This document shows, piece after piece, positions 8,751-16,411 of a stretch of DNA of 64,000 nucleotides (positions are counted from its first letter, which is position 1; every line of letters starts with the position of its first letter). A program made the position numbers and the translations under genes. Under the pieces are notes generated by a model, which searched no databases, was not told the DNA's origin, and worked only from the letters and a program-made list of their open reading frames with translations. Source of the DNA: Flavobacteriales bacterium UBA1986 (GTDB taxonomy: Bacteria; Bacteroidota; Bacteroidia; Flavobacteriales_G; Salibacteraceae); the NCBI GenBank assembly GCA_002336245.1, contig DDDG01000006.1, forward strand, positions 1-64,000, given 5' to 3'.

Positions 8751-9766
8751 TATGCTCGGGCATTTCTGTTGTGTTCGCGAAGGTTTGTTGCAAAGCTGTG
8801 ATAGCCGGAAAAATCGGCTTTCGCACACATGAAAATGTAATTGTGCTTCTCTGGATTCAATACAGCATCGATGGAAGAAGGCTCTGGAATGCATATCGGA
8901 CCCGGCGGCAGACCTTTATACATATAGGTATTGTAGGGGTTATCGATTTTGAGATGTTCCCTCAGCACTCGATTCACCGTGAAGTCACCCAAAGCGTAGA
9001 TCACCGTCGGGTCTGCCTGAAGCTTGATTCCCCTGCGAATGCGATTTAAGTAAAGTCCAGCAACGCGCGGTTTTTCTTCTCGAACCAGCGTTTCCTTTTC
9101 TACAATTGAAGCCAAGGTGCTCACTTCGGTTTGAGTGAGGCCGAGGGCTTTTGCTTTGCTTTTTCTTGCATCGTTCCAGAACTTCTTGTACTCCACGGCC
9201 ATTCGGTCAATGAATTCATCCGCCGTCGTACTCCAATAGAATTCATAGGTATTCGGAATGAAAAGCGCTTTTACTCGAATTGGGTCAAATCCAATGCTGT
9301 TGAGGTATGTCCTATCGGTTAAAAGATTCATGAGATCACTGGAATCGAACTCGAGTTTGGCTCCTGCTAAGCTGGCTAAGTCTTCAGTAAACCTCATGTT
9401 ATTTAAAGTGAGTGTTAAGGGCTGCTGCTCACCTGAACGCAACAGATTCACCAAGCTGTTGTTGCTCATCCCATCCGAAAGTAGATAGCGCCCCGCTTTC
9501 ACCTTACTCGGGTAGTTCTTGCGCTCCGCCACCCAAATGAAAGACTCTAAATCCTCCAACAAGCCATCCTGTAGAAGAGCGGTTTGAACTCCTTCAAAGT
9601 CCACACCACCTGGAAGTAAAACATAGCGAGTTCCTTCAGAAATGGAAACATTGCTCGCATAGATGAACTGATAATACTTGTATGCCCAGCTTCCGCCTAT
9701 TCCTATGCTCGTGAGGAGCAGGATAAAAACCCAACGACGAATGCGCGCAACTTTCCTTGATGCCAT
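8714..9766 (-). CDS. mltG: endolytic murein transglycosylase
   Basis: MltG cleaves nascent glycan strands in the periplasm and is thought to set where peptidoglycan polymerisation stops. A short cytosolic basic stretch is followed by one membrane anchor (about 12-30) and a LysM-like subdomain. The YceG catalytic domain carries the key Glu in LASIVEKET at about residue 223, then QADPTVIYALG and SPYNTY-type motifs (here NPYNTYMYKGLPPGPI). Length is 350. I prefer the ATG at 9766 (MASRKV), because CATTTTTG, one mismatch from TAnnTTTG, lies 6 nt before it; an ATG at 9793 is also in frame. Confidence 0.93.
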   Translation of the reverse strand: MASRKVARIRRWVFILLLTSIGIGGSWAYKYYQFIYASNVSISEGTRYVLLPGGVDFEGVQTALLQDGLLEDLESFIWVAERKNYPSKVKAGRYLLSDGMSNNSLVNLLRSGEQQPLTLTLNNMRFTEDLASLAGAKLEFDSSDLMNLLTDRTYLNSIGFDPIRVKALFIPNTYEFYWSTTADEFIDRMAVEYKKFWNDARKSKAKALGLTQTEVSTLASIVEKETLVREEKPRVAGLYLNRIRRGIKLQADPTVIYALGDFTVNRVLREHLKIDNPYNTYMYKGLPPGPICIPEPSSIDAVLNPEKHNYIFMCAKADFSGYHSFATNLREHNRNARAYQRALNERKIFK

Positions 9767-9826
9767 GTCGGTCAAAAATGCAATTTTGGTCATTCCATTC
9801 CAACATAGGTTTTCAACAGCACGAGC

Positions 9827-10699
9827 ATGGCGCGTATCATTCCCCCCTCTGAACTAGTATTGAACGAACAAGGATTGCCGTACCACATTGGTATAGGCAA
9901 AGAACAGCTTTCCGAAAACATCATTCTTGTCGGGGATCAAGGTCGGGTTAAAAGTGTGGGTAAATATCTGAGCAACATCGATCACGAGAATCACAATCGT
10001 GAGTTCTTCAGCATCACAGGAAGTTATAACGGCAAACGGGTAAGTGTCTTAAGCACTGGAATCGGAACCGACAACATCGACATTGTAGTGAACGAACTTG
10101 ATGCAGCCTTCAACATCGACCTCCAAAGCCGCACGGAACGAAAAGAACACATCTCATTAAATCTACTACGCCTGGGAACCTCCGGCTCTCTTCAGCCTGA
10201 ATTGGACGTTGATAGCTTTGTGGCCTCCTCGTATGCCATCGGACTGGATAACGTCCTGCACTACTACCAGCAAGATGTTGAGGACGTTGGGCTCACGGAA
10301 GCCGTTCGAAGTCAAATGGGGGAAGCCTTCGATTTCATAAGAGCATACGGAATTGCAGGAAGCAAGACGCTTCTCAACAAAGTTGCTTCCACAGAAACCA
10401 AAGGAATTACCCTAACGGCCAGCGGATTTTATGGTCCACAAGGAAGAGAGCTTAGATTAAAAACTCGCTTTCAAGGACTCAACGAAAAACTCGCCGCGAC
10501 GAGGTACAACGGTCTACAGGTGACCAACTACGAGATGGAAACCTCCGCCCTATATGCGCTTGGCAGTATGCTTGGTCATGATTGTGCAACCATTTGCCTC
10601 ATCATCGCAAACCGTTTTAAAGGGGCTTTTTCGAGGAACTACCAGCAACGCATGGAAGACTTGATTGAACAGAGTTTGCACCGATTAACAAGTGAATGA
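9827..10699 (+). CDS. nucleoside phosphorylase, uridine phosphorylase-like
   Basis: This PNP/UDP-family protein splits nucleosides with phosphate in salvage. The 290 residues include ILVGDQGRVKSVG near 31-43 (phosphate loop position), STGIGTDNIDIVVNEL near 76-91, LLRLGTSGSLQ near 118-128 and NYEMETSALYAL near 232-243, where Glu-Met-Glu binds ribose. The NYEMETSALYAL form favours uridine phosphorylase over purine nucleoside phosphorylase. The gene is divergent from mltG and followed by a SirB1-type gene that has its own promoter. Confidence 0.85.
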   Translation: MARIIPPSELVLNEQGLPYHIGIGKEQLSENIILVGDQGRVKSVGKYLSNIDHENHNREFFSITGSYNGKRVSVLSTGIGTDNIDIVVNELDAAFNIDLQSRTERKEHISLNLLRLGTSGSLQPELDVDSFVASSYAIGLDNVLHYYQQDVEDVGLTEAVRSQMGEAFDFIRAYGIAGSKTLLNKVASTETKGITLTASGFYGPQGRELRLKTRFQGLNEKLAATRYNGLQVTNYEMETSALYALGSMLGHDCATICLIIANRFKGAFSRNYQQRMEDLIEQSLHRLTSE

Positions 10700-10744
10700 G
10701 TAAAACTTCCCCCCAAGCACTTTAGGCTCTCGAAGGCTCCCATT

Positions 10745-10752
10745 TACCTTTG
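10745..10752 (+). promoter_or_regulatory. -7 box of the SirB1-type gene, leaderless arrangement
   Basis: TACCTTTG is an exact TAnnTTTG match and ends 6 nt before the ATG at 10759. Confidence 0.5.
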
Positions 10753-10758
10753 TAATAC

Positions 10759-11634
10759 ATGGAAGCCACTAAAATCAATGCCCTTATAGCCCTTCTCGAC
10801 GATCCAGATGAAAACATCTTTCTCGATGTAAAGGGTCAGCTGGAGCAAATGGGAACCACCGCTATTCCCTTTTTAGAAAGTGCCTGGGAAAAGTCTGGCT
10901 TGGGTGTCGTCTTTCAAGGACGCATCGAAGAACTGATTCATCAAATTCAGTTCGAAGCCCTCTACGACAAGCTCTCCTTGTGGAAGGAAGGTGGCTGTAT
11001 GGATCTTATCGAAGGTTGGATCTTGATTTCTCACTACCTCTACCCAGATCTTGATGAGGATGCAATCCGAGAGGAACTAGAAAAAATCAAGCAAGACATT
11101 TGGATTGAGTTGAACGATGGCTTAACGGCTTTGGAGAAGGTGAAGGTCATGAATCACATTCTATTTGATGTGCACGGCTTTTCGGGAAACACCAAGAACT
11201 ACCACTCTCCTTCAAACTCCTTTATAAATACAGTTCTAGAAGGAAAGAAGGGGAACCCCATTAGCCTTTCCATCATCTATATGCACTTAGCACAATCTTT
11301 AGATTTGCCCATCTATGGGGTAAATCTTCCTCGTCATTTCATCCTGTGCTATTTAGATTATTCAGGAATGATGAAAAGTTTCGATCATTTGGATCGAGAT
11401 GATATGATGTTCTACATCAACCCTTTTGGAAAGGGTTCCATTTTTAGCAATAAAGAGATTACTCAGTTCGTCAAAGAACTAGAATTGGAAGACTTACCTA
11501 TGTTCTATCTGCCGTGCAACAGTCAAAGCATTGCTACGCGGATATTGAACAACCTACATCATTCTTACCAGCAATTGGGGGAACAGGAAAAGGAAGAGGA
11601 AATGAAACGTTTGCTTGACCTTCTAGCGGCCTAA
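10759..11634 (+). CDS. SirB1/transglutaminase-like family protein
   Basis: The 291-residue soluble protein carries the SirB1 N-terminal-type transglutaminase-like domain: KVKVMNHILFDVHGFSGN near 130-147, KKGNPISLSIIYMHLA near 165-180, and LPRHFILCYLD near 196-206, where the His sits in a cysteine-protease-like position. The usual Cys is not obvious, so enzymatic activity is uncertain. The N-terminus (about 1-75) is helical and HEAT-like. The role is unknown. It converges on the CaCA exchanger gene with a 6-nt gap. Confidence 0.8.
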   Translation: MEATKINALIALLDDPDENIFLDVKGQLEQMGTTAIPFLESAWEKSGLGVVFQGRIEELIHQIQFEALYDKLSLWKEGGCMDLIEGWILISHYLYPDLDEDAIREELEKIKQDIWIELNDGLTALEKVKVMNHILFDVHGFSGNTKNYHSPSNSFINTVLEGKKGNPISLSIIYMHLAQSLDLPIYGVNLPRHFILCYLDYSGMMKSFDHLDRDDMMFYINPFGKGSIFSNKEITQFVKELELEDLPMFYLPCNSQSIATRILNNLHHSYQQLGEQEKEEEMKRLLDLLAA

Positions 11635-11640
11635 ATCAAT

Positions 11641-12843
11641 CTACTGTGTGAAAGGGAGCATGTATACCATCTCTCTAAGAACAGAGCCAATGGCGGCTAT
11701 AAATTCGTTTCCGGTACTTCTACCAACAACATACACCACAAAGAAGGCGTAGATGACTAGAAGAAGATAGGCTTTCATTTTACCTACGTATTTCCCAAAG
11801 AAGAATATACTGAATACAACCAAGGTCATTAAAAGAAGAAGCATACGAAGTTCTGCACTCAATTCGATGATGAACTGATCCATTTCAATTGGACCGATGA
11901 GAATTCCATACATGAACAAAGGAAATCCAAGAGCAAAACACACATCAAACATATTGCTACCAAAGGCATTCGATACTGCATCGTCGTAATTCCCCTTCTG
12001 AGCATCTTTCATGGATATGATCGTATCCGGAATGCTCGAAGCCATTGAAGCAATAATCAGAGCTACAAACAGGATTGGGATTCCAAGTCCTTCAAATGTT
12101 CCAAGAAATGGGACGTAGTACGATTCACTTCCAATCCACTCACAAGCTAAAACAAGAAAATAACAGCTTAGGGCTATGGTAAGTGTTGAAATGATGAGCA
12201 AAGGCCAGGCATTTGCGTCAGTTATTCTATTTCTTCCAAGAATCATGCGCTCAAGGTCGATGGTCATTCCTCCTTTGATTACCGCGTGATGACGTTTCTC
12301 GTCTTTTGGCTCATAACCATCATCCGATTGTTCATGAAATTCATCGGTGGTCATCTTTTCTCCTTTTGTCATGGACCACAACATATAAGTCAAATAAACC
12401 CCATACATCAGCATTAAAATACCTCCATGCCACCAGTATAAAGTCTCCCTACTAATGAGGATGATTAGGATGAGTTCGGCACCAATCAAGGCTATCCCAT
12501 CTCGGAGGATTACTTTCTGACTGACTTTTACATACTTGGCTGCCCCAGAAAAAACGACCACAAGAATGACAAGAGCGGGAATGATTTGTCCATTGAAGAT
12601 GGCGGAGCCTGCTGTTGTTCCAATACCTCCCGAGAAGCCATCGACATCGTTGAGGTAGAAAAGAAAAAAGATGGATGTAAAGAGCTCAGGCATGGAACTC
12701 GCAATCGCATTGATTGTAGCTCCTCGTACGCCATCTGAAAGATTTCTACCGAGATACTCAGAAGCCGTAGAAAAGCCGTCTACGGCGCGCCAAATCACTA
12801 CAGAGCAAATGGCGACGAGTACGATTGGTATGATGAGACCCAT
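11641..12843 (-). CDS. sodium/calcium exchanger (CaCA) family protein
   Basis: An inner-membrane antiporter of 400 residues with two homologous halves. The alpha-1 region is GATINAIASSMPELFTSIFF near 41-60. The alpha-2 region is SSIPDTIISMKDA (about 268-280) with SNAFGSNMFDVCFALG near 288-303. The conserved acidic residue is Glu in SMPE and Asp in SIPD. A hydrophilic loop of about 45 residues rich in Asp, Glu and His (about 160-200) separates the halves. It lies 9 nt downstream of a K+ channel gene, so an ion-homeostasis operon is likely. Confidence 0.88.
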   Translation of the reverse strand: MGLIIPIVLVAICSVVIWRAVDGFSTASEYLGRNLSDGVRGATINAIASSMPELFTSIFFLFYLNDVDGFSGGIGTTAGSAIFNGQIIPALVILVVVFSGAAKYVKVSQKVILRDGIALIGAELILIILISRETLYWWHGGILMLMYGVYLTYMLWSMTKGEKMTTDEFHEQSDDGYEPKDEKRHHAVIKGGMTIDLERMILGRNRITDANAWPLLIISTLTIALSCYFLVLACEWIGSESYYVPFLGTFEGLGIPILFVALIIASMASSIPDTIISMKDAQKGNYDDAVSNAFGSNMFDVCFALGFPLFMYGILIGPIEMDQFIIELSAELRMLLLLMTLVVFSIFFFGKYVGKMKAYLLLVIYAFFVVYVVGRSTGNEFIAAIGSVLREMVYMLPFTQ

Positions 12844-12852
12844 TCTTAGCTA

Positions 12853-13911
12853 TTAATATCCTCCCTCTTCAACTTGGAAAATCTTTTTCATTTTCCTTGT
12901 TGATTCCCCGTTCATGATCACAATCAAAAAGTCGCCAACATTAATGGTGACGTCTTCCTTAGGATTTTTAAGCAATTCGCGTCTGTGTTCAGTAATCTTA
13001 CTAATTCCGATCAGGACTGCGTTGTATTCTCGTTTGACCTCGTAAAACACATCGTTGTACGTCCTACCCGCTAGCGGATTCTCGGGTACAACTCTATACT
13101 CTTTGATGTCGTAGTCAATGTCATTTTCGGCAAACGACAGGATATCTTCGCTGTACTTCGCTACGTCTGGTTCAAAAATGTAGCTGGCCAAAAGCTTCGA
13201 AGAAATTTCATTTTTCGAAACCGCGTGCGTCACTCCAACACTGTGGAAAGTGCTCTTGAGATTGGCGTTGTCGAGGGTAACAACAAAGCGAATATTCTTG
13301 AAATATTTCTTGAGGTTCAGTATGTGAACCAACTTAGCCGTATCGTCGGGAAGGTTGACATAAACAATCGCAGAATTAGCGATGTTGGCCTTTTTGAAGA
13401 TGTCGAAATTGTTGTAATCGGCGAAAAGCGTATAGACGTGCTTCTTGTCGTAGGTTTCATTGATCAAATCAATGTCATTCCGATTGTCGGTAATAACTGC
13501 ACAGCGCTTGTTTACGCCGATCAGCTGTTCTACCACTGAATGTCCGCCGGAACTCCATCCTATAATTACAGCGTGATTTCGAAACTTGGTTCCTTCGTAT
13601 CCAAGCTTCTTGTGTTCACTAATGTCAGAAAGCATATTGGTGATTCTGCCGATGAGAAACCCAAAAATACTAAAACTCCCAAACACAAATATGAATCCGA
13701 TCAACCTTCCTACGTCGGTTACCGGGTAGGTGTCACCATAGCCAACGGTGGTGAGGGTTACTACGGTCCACCATAGTGCATCGAAGAGGCTATTAATGTT
13801 TGAACCCTCTGCTCCCCTCTCCGATTCCAAGAGGAAAAAGATGAGGATGACGTACAATATTGTACCAAGGCCAATGCCTATCAGAATACGCTGAGCTCTT
13901 TTGGTGAGCAT
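12853..13911 (-). CDS. potassium channel with RCK/TrkA domain
   Basis: A two-transmembrane bacterial K+ channel subunit that would form a tetramer. TM1 spans about 9-28, the pore helix and selectivity filter TTVGYGD lie at 54-60, and TM2 spans about 66-86. The cytosolic part has a TrkA-N Rossmann domain (about 110-230, with VIIGWSSGGHSVV in place of a canonical GxGxxG) and a TrkA-C domain (about 265-345). Length 352 suits the MthK/Kch group. It is the first gene of the pair with the CaCA exchanger. Confidence 0.92.
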   Translation of the reverse strand: MLTKRAQRILIGIGLGTILYVILIFFLLESERGAEGSNINSLFDALWWTVVTLTTVGYGDTYPVTDVGRLIGFIFVFGSFSIFGFLIGRITNMLSDISEHKKLGYEGTKFRNHAVIIGWSSGGHSVVEQLIGVNKRCAVITDNRNDIDLINETYDKKHVYTLFADYNNFDIFKKANIANSAIVYVNLPDDTAKLVHILNLKKYFKNIRFVVTLDNANLKSTFHSVGVTHAVSKNEISSKLLASYIFEPDVAKYSEDILSFAENDIDYDIKEYRVVPENPLAGRTYNDVFYEVKREYNAVLIGISKITEHRRELLKNPKEDVTINVGDFLIVIMNGESTRKMKKIFQVEEGGY

Positions 13912-13939
13912 GGAGGGCTACGCGGCTTGAGGTTCAACT

Positions 13940-13947
13940 CAAAAATA
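13940..13947 (-). promoter_or_regulatory. -7 box of the K+ channel/exchanger operon
   Basis: On the minus strand TATTTTTG matches TAnnTTTG and lies 28 nt before the ATG at 13911, so a short leader of about 20 nt is predicted. Confidence 0.45.
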
Positions 13948-14051
13948 GAATTTTTTGGGTAGGATTATCATGCTGTTTTTCGTTGAAAATAGTGGCTACG
14001 GAATCTTTCTTAAAATTCAGCCTTCTAGCTTTTCTCTCATTCAGCTATTTA

Positions 14052-14059
14052 TATCTTCG
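14052..14059 (+). promoter_or_regulatory. probable tRNA-Arg promoter -7 box
   Basis: TATCTTCG differs from TAnnTTTG by one base and lies 31 nt before the mature tRNA 5' end. Confidence 0.3.
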
Positions 14060-14090
14060 CGCCATCACGGACGCACCACTTCCGAGATAT

Positions 14091-14164
14091 GGTCGCGTAG
14101 CTCAGCTGGATAGAGCATCTGCCTTCTAAGCAGACGGTCACAGGTTCGAATCCTGTCGCGATCA
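14091..14164 (+). tRNA. tRNA-Arg(UCU)
   Basis: A complete cloverleaf can be drawn by eye. The acceptor arm GGTCGCG pairs with CGCGATC (one G-T pair), the D stem GCTC with GAGC, the anticodon stem TCTGC with GCAGA around loop CTTCTAA, and the T stem ACAGG with CCTGT around TTCGAAT. The anticodon TCT reads AGA/AGG arginine codons. The discriminator is A and CCA is not encoded. A strong terminator follows directly. Confidence 0.95.
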
Positions 14165-14174
14165 CTTGATGATC

Positions 14175-14207
14175 AAGCCTCTTCGCAAAAAGCGAAGGGG
14201 CTTTTTT
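14175..14207 (+). terminator. Rho-independent terminator behind tRNA-Arg
   Basis: A 12-bp stem (AAGCCTCTTCGC with GCGAAGGGGCTT, one G-T pair) around an A-rich loop is followed by a T run. It starts 10 nt after the tRNA. Confidence 0.85.
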
Positions 14208-14389
14208 GTGTCCTTGAGCGAAAGCTTGCTTTCAAGCGAATAGGACACAAAAAAGACCGCACTGAGCGCAGCGAAGTGGGCTTGATCCATTTCACGGATA
14301 GGCAGGATTACTGAACGAAGTGAAGTGAATCCTGTACCTCGAAAGTTCTTTCTCATGAGCACGAATAAGATATTCGCGCTAACCAGGGA
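14208..14389. repeat. intergenic repeat unit, full-length copy A
   Basis: About 180 bp made of a first half, which begins with an imperfect inverted repeat around AAAGCTTGCTTT, and a second half ending ATTCGCGCTAACCAGGGA. Both halves recur nearly unchanged at 14485-14610 (second half) and 14627-14730 (first half). The short minus-strand reading frames here repeat the same odd peptide and are by-products of the repeat. Function unknown. Confidence 0.8.
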
Positions 14390-14426
14390 TCACTCTCTAC
14401 TCTCACTCTCTACTCTCTAATCTATA

Positions 14427-14458
14427 ACCCGCCCTTCGACAGGCTCAGGAACTCGTAG
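14427..14458. repeat. CTTCGACAGGCTCAGG-type element
   Basis: The stretch contains the motif CTTCGACAGGCTCAGGAAC, a short sequence often found in intergenic repeats of unrelated bacterial genomes. It sits between copies A and B of the local repeat, after the simple repeat of CTCTACTCT units at 14393-14418. Confidence 0.45.
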
Positions 14459-14484
14459 GTTTTGGTTTTCATTCAAGAACATAA

Positions 14485-14610
14485 GAGCACAGCGAAGTAG
14501 GCTTGATCCATTTCATGGATAGACAGGTACACTGAACGAAGTGAAGGGAATCCTGTACCTCGAAAGTTCTTTCTCATGAGCACGAATAAGATATTCGCGC
14601 TAACCAGGGA
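14485..14610. repeat. intergenic repeat, partial copy B (second half)
   Basis: It matches the second half of copy A, from the GAGCRCAGCGAAGT motif to AACCAGGGA, with scattered substitutions such as catggat for cacggat. It is the same orientation as copy A. Confidence 0.8.
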
Positions 14611-14626
14611 AATAAAGCGAAACGAT

Positions 14627-14730
14627 GTGTCCTTGAGCGAAAGCTTGCTTTCAAGCGAAAAGGACACAAAAAAGACCGCACTGAGCACAGCGAAGTGGGC
14701 TTGGTCCATTTCACGGATTGGCAGGAACAC
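14627..14730. repeat. intergenic repeat, partial copy C (first half)
   Basis: It matches the first half of copy A, including the inverted repeat around AAAGCTTGCTTT and the GACCGCACTGAG stretch. B followed by C gives the two halves of the unit in swapped order. The rest of the 14165-14754 gap holds no gene that I can support. Confidence 0.8.
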
Positions 14731-14754
14731 AAAGTGAAACGAACGAAAACACTC

Positions 14755-15375
14755 TCAAGAAACGGCCTTCGATCTTCTTCGTTTGAAAACCTTTCTTAGG
14801 AATCTCTCCATAGGATGAAGGCTCAATGCAAGTAGGATGTTCATTCCCAGTTTAAAGAGAGGGACTCCGTTGGCGTAGCTCTCAACATAGGGTTCCAAGA
14901 GTAAAATAACGAACTCAAACATGGTGATCACCGTAATCAAAATGAGCACCTCGGAATACTGATTCGAACTGCCCCGTGAAAAAAGGAATGTGACGCTTAT
15001 CAAGAGGACAAAGAATAGGGCTTGAGACAAATAATACCATCCCGTTTCGTACCAGGGTGGTGAAATGGTAAACGAATATTGAGCAAGCTTACTCTCTACC
15101 CCATACATGTTCTTGCTCTTAGCCTGAAACACATATTCGCCATTCTTCAAGTTGGTGTATCGAGTCTGAGAAACATCGCTCCAATTGCTCCATTTATCCG
15201 ACTGGCCATTCAGTTTGTAAGAATAAAGATGGGGCGTTCCATCCATCACATGGAATGAGGAAAACTGAAATTCCAAGTCGTTTTGTTGAAATTCCAATGA
15301 TTGAGTGATCTGAGAGTAGGCACCTCCATAAATCAATGAATCCTGCTTCAAAATCACCTTCCGGATATATCCCAA
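14755..15375 (-). pseudogene. 3' remnant of a Y_Y_Y-domain (sensor-like) gene
   Basis: About 206 codons remain. Residues 1-110 match the Y_Y_Y (triple tyrosine) domain that closes ligand-sensing beta-propeller regulators: YIRKVILKQDSLIYGG at the domain start, YSYKLNGQSDKWSNWS, then TNLKNGEYVFQAKSKNMYG and ISPPWYETGWYY. Three hydrophobic helices follow (about 118-137, 143-160, 168-185) with a basic tail. The two-component propeller that should precede this domain is absent. Upstream DNA belongs instead, in another frame, to a secreted protein. The frame opens only with a TTG (15375), so translation is doubtful. I read it as a truncated gene. Confidence 0.65.
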
Positions 15376-16265
15376 CCCCCAAATTCAATTGGGAGAGGCC
15401 CGCTTTTAATGCTGCCGTCCAAACTTTCACCGCAAATGAAAAAGCTCGTAGAATCTATGCTATAATCCGCCCCAGAAACTTGATTTCCAGAACCTGTGGG
15501 TGATTCCCCTACGAGAAAGGCAGAGATGCTGTTGTAGGTATTCCCTGTGGTATTTGAAAAAAACTGAGGTTGGGTAGATGATCCGGAATCAGTGCACAAG
15601 TTCTGATTGGTCATGGTGCCGGCCCTACCTCCATTGTCATCAAACTCAACCAAAGGTGTGTAGATTGAACCTCCACAGCTGAGTTGTCCTCCGTGGTTTT
15701 TCAGTTTGGTCTCAAATTTCATGATGCCGCAATTCTGAAGATATCCATCGATGTGCGCTTCACCTTTAGCGTCTCCATAAGTAGCGGACACAAGGACATA
15801 CCCTGTGCTTTCGTTTCTAAATAGCCCGGCTGGCGCGTTGCTACCTACGTCAATCTTTCCTGTTTTCACGCTGTCGATGTTATGAAAGGCGGGAAGCGAG
15901 TCATTGACAGTTCCACTGCCATCCACCGTAATTTTCTTGCAGTTGACCGTACCATAATTATAAACCTCTCCAACATTGGTCCCATCACCAATGAGAATGC
16001 TGTTTCCCGATCCAATCAAACTTCCCGAAGCGTTTACAATAAGAACCCCCTTGATGATGATGTCTTGATTGAGTAAAATCGCGTGGTTGATGAACACACT
16101 GTCTCCAGCAATCAAAACTGTAGGAGGCGCATTCCCAACCCAAGCTCCGTTTGCATCGTAGTTCCCCGTGCCGGAAGAAACATAGTTCGTCGCCATTAAA
16201 GTTGGTAAGCCTAAAATCCATAAAGACAGGATTTTAAAGCACAGAAATGCACTTAACATGCGCAT
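15354..16265 (-). pseudogene. secreted surface protein, C-terminally truncated
   Basis: The protein has a signal peptide (about 1-25) and a beta-rich, Gly/Asn/Ser-rich body with GTGNYDANGAWVG and SLIGSGNSILIGDG, as in adhesin-like Bacteroidota exported proteins. It ends PLPIEFGGWDISGR. PLPIEL-x-x-F is the usual junction from body to the terminal region with the T9SS sorting domain, and that region is missing. At this point the DNA passes into the Y_Y_Y remnant in a different frame, overlapping it by 22 nt. The promoter and start are intact, so a 303-residue product may still be made, but it should not reach the surface by T9SS. Confidence 0.65.
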
Positions 16266-16269
16266 CTCT

Positions 16270-16277
16270 CAAAGTTA
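16270..16277 (-). promoter_or_regulatory. -7 box of the truncated surface-protein gene, leaderless arrangement
   Basis: On the minus strand TAACTTTG matches TAnnTTTG and ends 4 nt before the ATG at 16265. Confidence 0.5.
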
Positions 16278-16411
16278 GGAATCAATTTGCCTATAAGCAA
16301 ATAACAGACGGTCAATCAACAGGATTCCCAGCGCCAAAGCGAATAGATCGACTGAGAAAATCATTCATTTATAAGGCTTTAAGACTTAGTCGTCTAAGAA
16401 ATAGGTCCGGT

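Noticed and set aside
14162..14730. Two similar short minus-strand reading frames (14162-14362 and 14473-14730)
   Set aside because: They overlap the terminator and repeat units and share peptide only because the DNA is repeated. No start context, domain or codon pattern supports a protein.
14091..14754. tRNA-associated integrated element
   Set aside because: A tRNA with repeats beside it suggested an attachment site, but there is no second copy of the tRNA end and no integrase or mobile gene in the window.
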